Shown here: positions 6,969 to 13,253 of the stretch, piece by piece | Layout: the number at the start of each line of letters is the position of its first letter | How positions within the stretch are numbered: position 1 is the stretch's first letter | Origin: a virus | IMG/VR virus record: IMGVR_UViG_3300022539_000835 | Span: 1-39,984 of that record | Length of the DNA stretch: 39,984 nucleotides | Reading direction: 5' to 3' (one strand) | The notes under the pieces: generated by a model | Told to the model about the DNA's origin: nothing | The model's database searches: none | Seen by the model: the letters and a program-made list of their open reading frames with translations, nothing else | Position numbers and translations under genes: made by a program

Positions 6969-7127
6969 CTACATTAGTCCCGGATGAATAGTAATTGTAA
7001 ATTCATCGTCTGCATTGCTGCTACGTCCACATTTTGTGTCCCATTGTTCATAGAGTTCCAGTGCTTTATTTAGCACATTGGTTTCATCGCCTATTTGATA
7101 CGACAAAGTCATATTTATTCGCTTCAT
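6969..7127 (-). CDS. Small protein, 52 aa
   Basis: The product starts with a beta-like strand (RINMTLSYQIG), has a helix (VLNKALELYEQW) and ends with another strand (DEFTITIHPG). GGAGGTGAG precedes the ATG. The compact alpha/beta pattern suggests a folded domain; family unknown. Confidence 0.55.
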   Translation of the reverse strand: MKRINMTLSYQIGDETNVLNKALELYEQWDTKCGRSSNADDEFTITIHPGLM

Positions 7128-7144
7128 TTTCTTCTCACCTCCTT

Positions 7145-7453
7145 TCAACTCTCCAACGCATAACGTTGCCCGAATATCTTTACCTTTTTTGGTCGCACCA
7201 CCGCTTTAACTTCCACTATCTTTGGTCTCGTGACGCTAGAGTCAAAGTTGCTTATCTCTAACCCCTTAGCTAATGCCTTTTTCTTCTCTACCTGGAAAGC
7301 CGGTAAAGCCTTGCCACCTTGCATATAAGTTATAGTAGTATGCTTGCGGGTCACTGCTAGATTGCTGGTTTTGCTTACTATTTTATCCAGGATGTTACCA
7401 TTGTGCGTGATAACCCATTCCTCGCTTAATCCTTTTGCTGTGAAGGCTTGCAT
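7145..7453 (-). CDS. Hypothetical early protein, 102 aa
   Basis: A basic protein with many Lys residues in its C-terminal half (VEKKKALAKG, VRPKKVKIFG). Its ATG has the strong site AAGGAGG, located inside the HicB-like gene, which it overlaps by 59 bases. Such a long overlap with a good ribosome site in both cases makes both genes believable. Not recognised. Confidence 0.6.
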   Translation of the reverse strand: MQAFTAKGLSEEWVITHNGNILDKIVSKTSNLAVTRKHTTITYMQGGKALPAFQVEKKKALAKGLEISNFDSSVTRPKIVEVKAVVRPKKVKIFGQRYALES

Positions 7454-7661
7454 CCTCTACCTCCTTTTCTATTGATTTTACGGTAGCAAGTAAGGCATCT
7501 GATAGGTTTCGCCATGCTTCCATAAGAGTATCACCCTCCGTAATTATGCTATTTTCATTGAACCTTCCATGAACAACCCAGTAGTCCTTGCCATCCTGTT
7601 TGTCGGGAATAAACAAGATTAAATACTTAGCTCGAGCTATTTCTTGTTTTGTGAATTCCAT
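7395..7661 (-). CDS. HicB-like protein, 88 aa
   Basis: Residues about 12-60 resemble the HicB antitoxin fold: a strand pair (KYLILFIPD, YWVVHGRF) followed by TEGDTLMEAWRNLSDALL, which matches the GDT-x2-EA-x2-N-x3-AL signature. No HicA-like toxin (with a GSHh motif) is next to it. The C-terminus is basic. AAGGAGG precedes ATG 7661; an ATG further upstream has no good site. HicB-type proteins can also stand alone as regulators; function here is inferred. Confidence 0.55.
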   Translation of the reverse strand: MEFTKQEIARAKYLILFIPDKQDGKDYWVVHGRFNENSIITEGDTLMEAWRNLSDALLATVKSIEKEVEDASLHSKRIKRGMGYHAQW

Positions 7662-7783
7662 TTTATTCCTCCTTCTCGCCCTTCGTAATGTACAGAATAA
7701 AGCATCCATAAATATCTCTCTACGATGTACTCATACCATATCATGTCCATTGACCTTTTTTCATTTGTTACTGTGCTTTGCAT
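7637..7783 (-). CDS. Possible small protein, 48 aa
   Basis: The frame begins at an ATG that overlaps the stop of the annealing-protein gene (TAATG), has GGAGAAG upstream, and ends 25 bases inside the HicB-like gene. It is rich in aromatic residues (MIWYEYIVERYLWMLY). It fills an otherwise empty gap of about 120 bases. It could still be a chance frame. Confidence 0.45.
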   Translation of the reverse strand: MQSTVTNEKRSMDMIWYEYIVERYLWMLYSVHYEGREGGIKWNSQNKK

Positions 7784-8820
7784 TATTCTTCTCCAAACTC
7801 TTCCTTTAGTATCGTATCCAGCGTTTTGCCATCTAACGAAACTAACTGATCAACGTTCGCCACATTGTAAGGTGCGAGCATCTCTGTCACTGGGGGGGAG
7901 TCCTCTTTGTAGTCAAGTTCCTTTATTTTATCCTTAATTAGCTCTATCTTCTCCGCCTTAGTTAGCTTCTTTAGCTGCACCCGCTCAGGTGCGTTAGCCA
8001 ATGGAAGTTTTCCAAGTTCATCTATCATCTCGCCTAATCGGTGTGGTGGTACGCGATGCAAATCAGCCCAATCTGAGATACCGTATTTGCTTAAAAACTC
8101 GGGGGTAGGTACTCTCTCTTCACGCAAAACCTTAACCTCACTAATTAGCGTTTTCATTTTCCTAAATATTTTCATATCTTCGTGATAAGCTTCGGGATGT
8201 TTTTTATAATCATTTGTGTCCAGCTTCTTATACCCTATCTCCCTGGCTAGTTTTTTAATCTCATCTATTTGCTCTGGGGTGATGTCCGCAATATCAGAGT
8301 TGTCCTTTTGAACCTCGAAGTCTGCATCAGTAGCTTTTATCTCTTTTACCTTACCCTCCTTCTTATACTGCTTCATTAACTCGACAATTACCTTCTCTGG
8401 TATTAACTTCTTCCTGGCGTTCCTCTCTGCCTTTGATATAGCTTGCTCGAAAGCAAAGGGGTTCGCCTTCCCGCTTGCATAAAACTTAGCCTGTCTTTTT
8501 GCGCCGTAAGCAGAGTCCAAGCCAACCTCTGTCCCATCGTTTTTAACAGAGTAGCGCCCAACCTTAATGACCGCCTTAATAAACTCGGCATCTTCTGTAA
8601 TGTTTTGCTCAAGCACTCTCATTGGATTACCAACCTCAGCCATGTGAATTGATACTGCATTTATACCGGCTAGGCTAAGTCCCTCTACTAATCTACCCTT
8701 ATCACGGTAGCTATACACATACTGTTTGATGATTTCTCCCCGCATTTCTGCGATAATTTGTTTCTCGTCCTCTGCGTCCATAAGTAAAAAAGGACGTGCT
8801 TCTACAAGTTCGGTGTTCAT
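7783..8820 (-). CDS. Probable single-strand DNA annealing/recombination protein
   Basis: The N-terminal half of this 345-residue protein has the features of phage annealing proteins: a central charged region YSYRDKGRLVEGLS, beta-type strands (FIKAVIKVGRYSVKNDGTEVG) and the signature AISKAERNARKKLIPEK (about residues 128-144), reminiscent of Rad52/Erf-type proteins where SKAxRNAxRxxIP is conserved. The C-terminal part is a charged helical extension with possible helix-hairpin-helix-like repeats. Such proteins anneal complementary strands during phage recombination and repair. I am moderately sure of the class, not of the exact family. Confidence 0.6.
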   Translation of the reverse strand: MNTELVEARPFLLMDAEDEKQIIAEMRGEIIKQYVYSYRDKGRLVEGLSLAGINAVSIHMAEVGNPMRVLEQNITEDAEFIKAVIKVGRYSVKNDGTEVGLDSAYGAKRQAKFYASGKANPFAFEQAISKAERNARKKLIPEKVIVELMKQYKKEGKVKEIKATDADFEVQKDNSDIADITPEQIDEIKKLAREIGYKKLDTNDYKKHPEAYHEDMKIFRKMKTLISEVKVLREERVPTPEFLSKYGISDWADLHRVPPHRLGEMIDELGKLPLANAPERVQLKKLTKAEKIELIKDKIKELDYKEDSPPVTEMLAPYNVANVDQLVSLDGKTLDTILKEEFGEE

Positions 8821-9062
8821 TTTCTTTTACCTCCTTTCTTTTCTTTCTTCCTTTCACCAAATACAATTTCTAGTCTCTTCACTACATTCTTGAAATTATT
8901 ATATACTTCGGTAAAACCACCCCCAGAAAGAATGTAACCATTTTCTACCTTTTTTAATGTAAATTCTTCATTCATGTTTTCTCTCCCTTTTTCTTCTTGC
9001 CATTCTAACGTGCATAGCCATTCGTTAGCTTGGGCATCTAGCCGCTTCTTTGTTTTCTTCAT
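8817..9062 (-). CDS. Hypothetical early protein, up to 81 aa
   Basis: The C-terminal half (VENGYILSGGGFTEVYNNF, then a helix and a basic tail GERKKEKKGGKRK) looks like a small folded domain. Two starts are possible: ATG 9062 with GGAGG, which overlaps the upstream gene by 38 bases, and ATG 8975 with GGGAGAG, which gives 52 residues without overlap. It overlaps the annealing gene by four bases (ATGA). Function unknown. Confidence 0.55.
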   Translation of the reverse strand: MKKTKKRLDAQANEWLCTLEWQEEKGRENMNEEFTLKKVENGYILSGGGFTEVYNNFKNVVKRLEIVFGERKKEKKGGKRK

Positions 9063-9171
9063 CCTCTAGCCTCCATTTTTGTTCTTCGTTGTAAATAAAC
9101 ATAGCCTGCGAGTGCTCGTAGCACAGTCCACCCGCCTTAGTAAACTTGCCACAGATAGAGCACAACTTCAT
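9025..9171 (-). CDS. Zinc-knuckle protein, 48 aa
   Basis: CSIC near the start, then a Cys and His in LCYEH, form a probable zinc site, followed by an acidic tail. The ATG overlaps the stop of the gene before it (ATGA), which supports coupling, although no strong ribosome site is seen. The end overlaps the next gene if that gene starts at 9062. It is too small for a family assignment. Confidence 0.5.
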   Translation of the reverse strand: MKLCSICGKFTKAGGLCYEHSQAMFIYNEEQKWRLEDEENKEAARCPS

Positions 9172-9440
9172 TTGCATTTATTCGCCGTTTCTATCTCGCT
9201 AATATGAATCAATTCTCCCAACCCGCCTATCTTGCCATATAAAACTTCGTTATCTGTGGGCAAATTATCCTTTAAGCCAGCTCGCATAGCATATTTCAAA
9301 CAGGCTGGATTTCCTTCGGAGAACATCCAACTTTTACCATAAATATTTTCCCACCAATCTTCAACAACATATTCTGCACCTTTATATGTACCCGACTTAA
9401 TAATAACTTTTTTCCCTGCTAACTCACTTTTTGTTTGCAT
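9168..9440 (-). CDS. Hypothetical early protein, 90 aa
   Basis: The start KKVIIKSGTYKGAEYVVEDWW resembles an SH3-like or KOW-like beta-barrel segment (strand, GxYKG turn, strand), and the middle has WMFSEGNPACLKYAMRAG. GGAGG precedes the ATG. It overlaps the upstream gene by 17 bases. The function is unknown; the beta-barrel reading is a guess from the pattern. Confidence 0.6.
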   Translation of the reverse strand: MQTKSELAGKKVIIKSGTYKGAEYVVEDWWENIYGKSWMFSEGNPACLKYAMRAGLKDNLPTDNEVLYGKIGGLGELIHISEIETANKCK

Positions 9441-9612
9441 GACCCGTAGCCTCCTTCGCTACTCTAAATGGTTGCTTTTGCTGCCATTTCTCTATAGCAA
9501 CTTTAAGTTCCTGGAGTTCGTGCCGTTTCAGCAGCATCACACATTCATCGCCCAGTGAATCCTCTACCTTTACCCAGAGACGTTCTAAACAGTAGCTAAT
9601 GTTAACCTTCAT
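9424..9612 (-). CDS. Hypothetical early protein, 62 aa
   Basis: An alpha/beta-type product (VNISYCLERLWVKVED, then a helix ELQELKVAIEKW). It overlaps both neighbours by 11-17 bases and has only a weak ribosome site, so it is probably coupled to the gene before. Not recognised. Confidence 0.5.
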   Translation of the reverse strand: MKVNISYCLERLWVKVEDSLGDECVMLLKRHELQELKVAIEKWQQKQPFRVAKEATGHANKK

Positions 9613-9781
9613 TGAAATTATCCCACTCTTCCTCGCTCATCACAACAAGCCTTATTGAGCCGAACGGATGACCATCTGGCCACTCAACAAACGCAAACTT
9701 CTTATGTTTGCCATGCTTCTTCTCGGCCATCCTGATAATGTCCTCTGCACTAGCGAAAAAAGGGATTTTAAGTGCTTTCAT
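9602..9781 (-). CDS. Hypothetical early protein, 59 aa
   Basis: A small, charged protein (a basic Lys-rich middle KKHGKHKKFAFVEWPDG and an acidic C-terminus EEEWDNFNEG). ATG 9781 is chosen because AAAGGAGG precedes it; the ATG 18 bases upstream lies within that site. Function unknown. Confidence 0.55.
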   Translation of the reverse strand: MKALKIPFFASAEDIIRMAEKKHGKHKKFAFVEWPDGHPFGSIRLVVMSEEEWDNFNEG

Positions 9782-9799
9782 GTTATCCTCCTTTAGCAT

Positions 9800-9934
9800 T
9801 TAATCTGGCACACTTACCCAACCACATCCACCACAACCGTGACAAACTTTTTCGGGTGCACTGGAGGTGCTGTATTGCTCATCGTTGGGAGTGGTTCCTT
9901 TTCCATTGCAAACAGGACAGAGTTGAGCTTTCAT
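9800..9934 (-). CDS. DnaJ-like zinc-ribbon protein, 44 aa
   Basis: CPVCNGKGT (residues 6-14) and CHGCGGCGWV (31-40) resemble the CxxCxGxG repeats of DnaJ-type zinc centres. The ATG overlaps the stop of the gene before (ATGA) and has GGAGGTGAG upstream. The whole protein is essentially one zinc module. Possible role: binding a nucleic acid or an unfolded partner; unproven. Confidence 0.65.
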   Translation of the reverse strand: MKAQLCPVCNGKGTTPNDEQYSTSSAPEKVCHGCGGCGWVSVPD

Positions 9935-10083
9935 TCTCTCTCACCTCCATTGACTTTGGTATACAGCCCGCATTCACCACAATAATACGTATGTCTGGAT
10001 GGATTCTGAGCTAATGGCCCAGGTATCTCTATCTCCTCCCCACACCACTGGCATTTTATCTTGGTAGCTAGTGCTTCTTCCAT
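9931..10083 (-). CDS. Zinc-ribbon protein, 50 aa
   Basis: CQWC (residues 11-14) and CGEC (35-38) make a classic zinc ribbon. The start ATG overlaps the stop of the HNH gene (TAATG) and its end overlaps the next gene (ATGA), so the three genes form a coupled run. GGAGGTGAG precedes it. Function unknown, perhaps linked to the HNH protein. Confidence 0.65.
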   Translation of the reverse strand: MEEALATKIKCQWCGEEIEIPGPLAQNPSRHTYYCGECGLYTKVNGGERE

Positions 10084-10532
10084 TATTTCTCACCTCCTAG
10101 TTCTACAATCCTCATCCCCGGCTCCGTAAATATCAGCTCTCTTCCACCGTTACCGTCAGAACGCAGGTAAAATGCTTTGGTTTCAGGCATGGGGAGATTA
10201 TCAACTATTCCCTCCACTTCTTGACCACTAGCAAATATAACCTTGATTCTCATTGCTCCTACCTCCCTGGGAAAGTCTATCTGCTCTAGTTTGAGCAGTT
10301 CAATGAATTCGGCTGGACTATCGTAATGCCTTTTTCGTTTGCATGTCTCACAGGTAGTGATAAGATCATCACTGGTGGTGATACCGCCAGCTTGTTTCTG
10401 GATGAAGTGCGATACATCGTGTTCTTCCCGCTTCCCGCACCAGACACAGTGGTAATGGTCACGCTTGAGAGCCTTGCGCCTGGTGCCTACCGGAATGTAG
10501 CTTGTTTGCAAACTTAAACACTTGTTTAACAT
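10083..10532 (-). CDS. HNH endonuclease, 149 aa
   Basis: The N-terminal 70 residues hold an HNH fold: RDHYHCVWC (zinc Cys at about 29 and 32), DVSHF (catalytic-type His near 42), SDDLITTC-x2-C (Cys near 61 and 64) and a closing His in KRKRH (69). The middle residue normally Asn appears as Asp/Asp. The C-terminal half is a beta-rich extension not typical of the family. HNH proteins next to terminase act in packaging, but this one is in the early operon, so a homing, recombination or host-DNA-cutting role fits better. It is preceded by GGGGGTG and by the long leader at 10533-11052. Confidence 0.85.
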   Translation of the reverse strand: MLNKCLSLQTSYIPVGTRRKALKRDHYHCVWCGKREEHDVSHFIQKQAGGITTSDDLITTCETCKRKRHYDSPAEFIELLKLEQIDFPREVGAMRIKVIFASGQEVEGIVDNLPMPETKAFYLRSDGNGGRELIFTEPGMRIVELGGEK

Positions 10533-11052
10533 TTTACACCCCCTAAGGTAGATTTTATGTCACCCTCAGGGTAGCAAAATTAAGATAAATAACCTATACA
10601 AGTTAGTTAAGTGTAAGTTTGTGAGTGGGGTAGGAGTGCCTCTATTTAAGAATAGCTTTAGGTTTGAGAGAAAATTGCGGTCTTCTCGTCTCGGGAAAGA
10701 CGTGATTATGTTCCGATAAGAGATAATACAGCACCCTAATTTATCTCTTGTATGGTGAGCTAGTGGCGAGTTGTTGGCAAGTTTACATAAAATATTGCGC
10801 CCCGGAACCAGGCCAATCCCTGACACTAGGGCTTGAGGAGCATAACCGGTTAATGCAATGAACCTCTCCATTTTATAGAGGTATACCTGAGGAGCTTGAC
10901 ATTCCCCAAGAGTCGAATTAACATTCCCCAAAAGGGGAAGGGGATTCTCAGTTTCCTGAAGGCCCTGCCCGGGCCTGATGGTTCTTTCTCTCTTAGGTAG
11001 TAAGAGCTTTACCACATTGTTGAGGATGTTATAGAAGCTCATTCGATGCTCC
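10533..11052 (-). ncRNA. Candidate structured leader or non-coding RNA
   Basis: About 500 bases between the leftward promoter at 11059-11086 and the HNH gene. They contain many perfect inverted repeats: CTCTTA/TAAGAG (10990-10995 with 11001-11006), AGGCCC/GGGCCT (10960-10965 with 10971-10976), TTCCCC-AAAA-GGGGAA (10924-10939), ACCTCT/AGAGGT (10862-10867 with 10877-10882), TAACCGGTTA (10843-10852), a nine-base stem AAGAGATAA/TTATCTCTT (10718-10726 with 10741-10749), CGTCT/AGACG (10687-10691 with 10698-10702) and ACCC/GGGT (10562-10572). One reverse frame stays open over the region (ATG 11042, with AGGAG before it, 158 codons), but it resembles no protein I know and its second half is Leu/Asn/Thr-rich. 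An RNA is the better reading; a real protein remains possible. Confidence 0.45.
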
Positions 11053-11058
11053 TCAGAT

Positions 11059-11086
11059 ATACTAGCATAATCTGAAAAAATGTCAA
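11059..11086 (-). promoter_or_regulatory. Early leftward promoter A, extended -10
   Basis: On the minus strand: TTGACA (11081-11086), 16 bases, TAGTAT (11059-11064), with TGC directly before the -10. The start point would be near 11052, giving a very long leader before the HNH gene. The -35 overlaps the TGA stop of the upstream ribbon-helix-helix gene. It shares spacing and TGC with promoters B and C. Confidence 0.75.
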
Positions 11087-11241
11087 GCCTCATGCTCCCG
11101 GATATACTGCTCCACGATCATACTTATTTTGGTAGAGCGTGGTAAATTCTTCGTGCCCCCAACCTCAATTGCGTCCAGCTTATCTATGAGGTCACGATCC
11201 ATGGTTATGCCGATACTAGCTTTTCGTCCTCTAGTTCTCAT
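11083..11241 (-). CDS. Ribbon-helix-helix (CopG/Arc-type) regulator, 52 aa
   Basis: After a basic start (RTRGRKA) comes a strand ASIGITMD, a helix RDLIDKLDAIE and a second helix STKISMIVEQYIREHE: the order of a ribbon-helix-helix domain. These dimers bind DNA through the strand, and usually repress their own or nearby promoters. The gene ends inside promoter A, so autoregulation or control of that promoter is likely. AAAAGGAG precedes the ATG. It is the clearest transcription regulator in the window. Confidence 0.8.
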   Translation of the reverse strand: MRTRGRKASIGITMDRDLIDKLDAIEVGGTKNLPRSTKISMIVEQYIREHEA

Positions 11242-11274
11242 GTGTACTCCTTTTATGCACATCTACACCATTTA

Positions 11275-11463
11275 TTAGTATAAATGATGAGAAAGAGCAA
11301 GTAGTTTCCTTAAATAACCAGGATTATTCCATTGAGAAAGAGTTAGTCCACAGTGAATACCAATGGAATCACTATCTTTTTTAGATAGAAACCACAACCT
11401 ATGGAATTGTGAGTCTCTGTATAACTCCCTTTCTTTTCCTGCAATATTAACTTTAGTTCCCAT
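11275..11463 (-). CDS. Hypothetical early protein, 62 aa
   Basis: A small mixed protein (KVNIAGKERELYRDSQFHRL at the start) that follows the upstream stop directly (TAA-ATG), with AAGGAAC as ribosome site. The last codons contain a 14-base stretch, GATGAGAAAGAGCA on the plus strand, which recurs at 12547-12560 in the control region. Function unknown. Confidence 0.55.
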   Translation of the reverse strand: MGTKVNIAGKERELYRDSQFHRLWFLSKKDSDSIGIHCGLTLSQWNNPGYLRKLLALSHHLY

Positions 11464-11640
11464 TTATAGTTCCTTCACAATATATCTATCTCGATACCGT
11501 TCATCTGTGAGTGAAACCTCCGCTTTGGCTTTCTCGGGGGTAGTTATCCATACCTTGAGAGGACCATCTTCGAGGAGCCCTTCATATTTGCCTTCCCCGT
11601 TGTAAACCTCGATCACCGCTTTCTTTTTGAATTCTATCAT
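11464..11640 (-). CDS. Hypothetical early protein, 58 aa
   Basis: A charged alpha/beta product (FKKKAVIEVYNGEGKYEGLL, then ITTPEKAKAEV). AAGGAGG precedes the ATG. It is the first gene after promoter B (11672-11699), so the leader is short. The strand-turn-strand start suggests a small beta-barrel; function unknown. Confidence 0.65.
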   Translation of the reverse strand: MIEFKKKAVIEVYNGEGKYEGLLEDGPLKVWITTPEKAKAEVSLTDERYRDRYIVKEL

Positions 11641-11671
11641 TTGTCTACCTCCTTATTTCAAAGATGCCACC

Positions 11672-11699
11672 AGCATAGCATATTCTAGCATTTTGTCAA
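11672..11699 (-). promoter_or_regulatory. Early leftward promoter B, extended -10
   Basis: On the minus strand: TTGACA (11694-11699), 16 bases, TATGCT (11672-11677), with TGC directly before the -10. It lies just upstream of the 58-residue gene 11464-11640, whose transcript would start near 11665. Confidence 0.8.
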
Positions 11700-11715
11700 G
11701 CATGACTACAAACTA

Positions 11716-11829
11716 TTACTTCAAGCTAGACATTAATCCGTGCCACAGGCATATCAAGCATTGAGCTTTCCATCTGCCACCGCCATGCCACGTGTTAATC
11801 TTGGTACTACCACATTTAGGACATTTCAT
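11716..11829 (-). CDS. Zinc-ribbon micropeptide, 37 aa
   Basis: CPKC (residues 3-6) and CLIC (24-27) form a minimal zinc ribbon with Trp and His in between (TWHGGGRW). It starts directly after the upstream stop (TAG-ATG), with GAGGAG before it. One of the smallest of the many zinc modules here. Function unknown. Confidence 0.65.
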   Translation of the reverse strand: MKCPKCGSTKINTWHGGGRWKAQCLICLWHGLMSSLK

Positions 11830-12024
11830 CTACATCTCCTCGTGTTGGCACTTTAGACACTCATATCTTTGACATTGATGACACCAAATCCATTTTGTCG
11901 TATCAACGCCGTGAGGCTTCCAGTGGTCACAGTGTCCGTTTGCTTGCTCTTCCGACTCAAGGGCCGCTTTGTTCAACGGTTCCCCGGTTGTTGAGTCATA
12001 AATAGGTTTTTCTAGTCTAGACAT
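11830..12024 (-). CDS. Zinc-binding protein, 64 aa
   Basis: The C-terminal half has a dense Cys/His cluster (HCDHW, then WCHQC and CLKCQH), enough for one or two zinc ions. ATG 12024 was chosen for the AAAGGAG site; a start 18 bases upstream is possible. It overlaps the upstream gene by eight bases. Function unknown. Confidence 0.65.
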   Translation of the reverse strand: MSRLEKPIYDSTTGEPLNKAALESEEQANGHCDHWKPHGVDTTKWIWCHQCQRYECLKCQHEEM

Positions 12025-12235
12025 CTCTATCTCCTTTTTCACACTCCTTACATATTATCGCAAATCTACCGTAACCGATGTTCTTTTGTCTCATAACAGG
12101 CTTAACTCCTTTAATCCACCCATCTCCAGCTTGAAAACCGGGCACTTTTAGTAAGTACGTTGTTTCCGCATATATACTTACTGTGTCGTACTTAATTGTC
12201 TTGTGGCAATAATCACATCTCTTGGTGCCACACAT
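12017..12235 (-). CDS. Zinc-binding protein, 72 aa, first early gene
   Basis: CDYC (residues 7-10) and CKEC (62-65) flank a beta-rich middle (TVSIYAETTYLLKVPGF). The widely spaced ribbon is common in small phage proteins. AGGAGG precedes the ATG. It is the first gene after promoter C, with a leader of roughly 20 bases, so it should be among the first expressed. A role in host takeover is possible but unproven. Confidence 0.7.
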   Translation of the reverse strand: MCGTKRCDYCHKTIKYDTVSIYAETTYLLKVPGFQAGDGWIKGVKPVMRQKNIGYGRFAIICKECEKGDRDV

Positions 12236-12265
12236 CTCATTCCTCCTATTATCAAAGATGCAATG

Positions 12266-12293
12266 AGTATAGCATAAAATAGCAAGATGTCAA
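12266..12293 (-). promoter_or_regulatory. Early leftward promoter C, extended -10
   Basis: On the minus strand: TTGACA (12288-12293), 16 bases, TATACT (12266-12271), with TGC directly before the -10. This is the best consensus match of the window and stands at the head of the leftward early region. Confidence 0.85.
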
Positions 12294-12679
12294 GGCCCTA
12301 TTTCTCCAGTAAAAGGGTTCTCCCTCTTAACAATCTCCCTCTCCTAAAAACAAGAGTGTTAGTGCACTAACTAGGTTAGTACGTTCTTTCTTTGTTTACT
12401 CTTATTAGTTAGCAATTAGTGTGCCAAAGTTTGAGTTGCGTAAATGAAGAGTTAGAACAAGCTAGGTACGCTACACATGTTAACATATAGCACGGTCGCT
12501 ATTGCGCTTTTCATGGTAGAACCTAGTTTAGTGTTTATAAATAAGGGATGAGAAAGAGCACGTGACTACAATAATGAGTACAAATATACTCAAAACAGAG
12601 TACAAAAAAGTATTTAAGCTATAATTCTTTACAATAATAATACATTAGAACTGCATGGTTAGCGGAGGGAGAGAAGAGG
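12294..12679. promoter_or_regulatory. Divergent control region with palindromes and repeats
   Basis: About 385 bases without a gene between the leftward and rightward units. It holds a perfect 14-base palindrome GTTAGTGCACTAAC (12358-12371) with related GTTAGT pieces nearby, a second palindrome ATGTTAACAT (12477-12486), two GAGTACAA copies (12576-12583 and 12598-12605) around an inverted TACTC (12587-12591), and an AT-rich stretch at 12600-12655. These would suit operator sites and possibly a replication origin. The evidence is sequence symmetry only. Confidence 0.55.
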
Positions 12680-12706
12680 TTGACTTTAAAACTGAGTGTA
12701 TATAAT
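12680..12706 (+). promoter_or_regulatory. Rightward promoter at the control region
   Basis: TTGACT (12680-12685), 15 bases, TATAAT (12701-12706). The -10 is perfect but the spacer is short. The start point near 12713 would make the ATG at 12713 leaderless, while the ATG at 12755 has a ribosome site. It would drive the small zinc-ribbon genes and perhaps the glycan module. Confidence 0.6.
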
Positions 12707-12754
12707 TAGGGTATGAAGATAGGGAAACCTGAGAAAGTTAGGAGAGGCGAAGAA

Positions 12755-12892
12755 ATGGGATATAAACTAGAAGGTATAACGTGTAATTACTGCGGACACG
12801 ATGAGTTCTTTGTAGGTGCTCTAGGGATTGAACATTGTACTGAGTGCTTTGGGCCAAGGGTTGAGACGGGGGAAAAGGATGGAAAGGATTAA
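12755..12892 (+). CDS. Zinc-ribbon protein, 45 aa
   Basis: CNYC (residues 9-12) and CTEC (28-31) make a zinc ribbon with a charged tail. ATG 12755 was chosen because AGGAGAGG lies before it; an in-frame ATG at 12713 would coincide with the predicted transcript start. First gene of the rightward unit. Function unknown. Confidence 0.65.
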   Translation: MGYKLEGITCNYCGHDEFFVGALGIEHCTECFGPRVETGEKDGKD

Positions 12893-13253
12893 GAAACAAT
12901 ACACATTGAAGGTGTGTATGCCTAACATTTCATACTTTTCACTTGCTTATCTTCCTTTAACCATGCTTTACTCCTTCATTTGGTATGAATTAGCGCTATA
13001 TATACGTCAAATCCTTTGTAATGCAATACCAATGCAGGATAAACAGGTTGGTTTACATATTGTCCCTTATAGGAACATGGTAAAGGGATTGAAGCGCTTA
13101 TATACAAGGGGATTGGAGGAGTGCGGTATGATAGGGGTTGGAGGTGGGGAGAGCCCCAGAGGAAAAGCCCCCCCAGCGGTGTCTGTATATTGTAACTACC
13201 TCACCGACAAAATTTATACCAAATTTGCTTTTTTCTGGAGTCAAAATGACTAA
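12879..13253 (+). CDS. Possible membrane protein, 124 aa
   Basis: The frame opens with a basic segment, followed by a hydrophobic stretch (SLAYLPLTMLYSFIWYELAL, about residues 21-40) and a basic region. ATG 12879 overlaps the previous gene by 14 bases and has GGGGGA nearby. The last third is Gly/Pro-rich and does not look like folded protein; the DNA there holds TGGGG/CCCCA (13145-13158) and other G/C runs, so it may instead be a regulatory stretch. Doubtful gene. Confidence 0.35.
   Translation: MERIKKQYTLKVCMPNISYFSLAYLPLTMLYSFIWYELALYIRQILCNAIPMQDKQVGLHIVPYRNMVKGLKRLYTRGLEECGMIGVGGGESPRGKAPPAVSVYCNYLTDKIYTKFAFFWSQND

Noticed and set aside
10651-10960. Group I intron next to the HNH gene
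   Set aside because: An AATTGCGG piece on the plus strand looks like the P element, but no matching Q, R or S elements follow and there is no split gene around it.
10566-11093. A 175-codon leftward frame from 11093
   Set aside because: Its first ATG lies upstream of the predicted start point of promoter A. A shorter start at 11042 has AGGAG, but the product is unlike known proteins and the DNA is full of stems, so an RNA leader is preferred; kept as an alternative in that entry.
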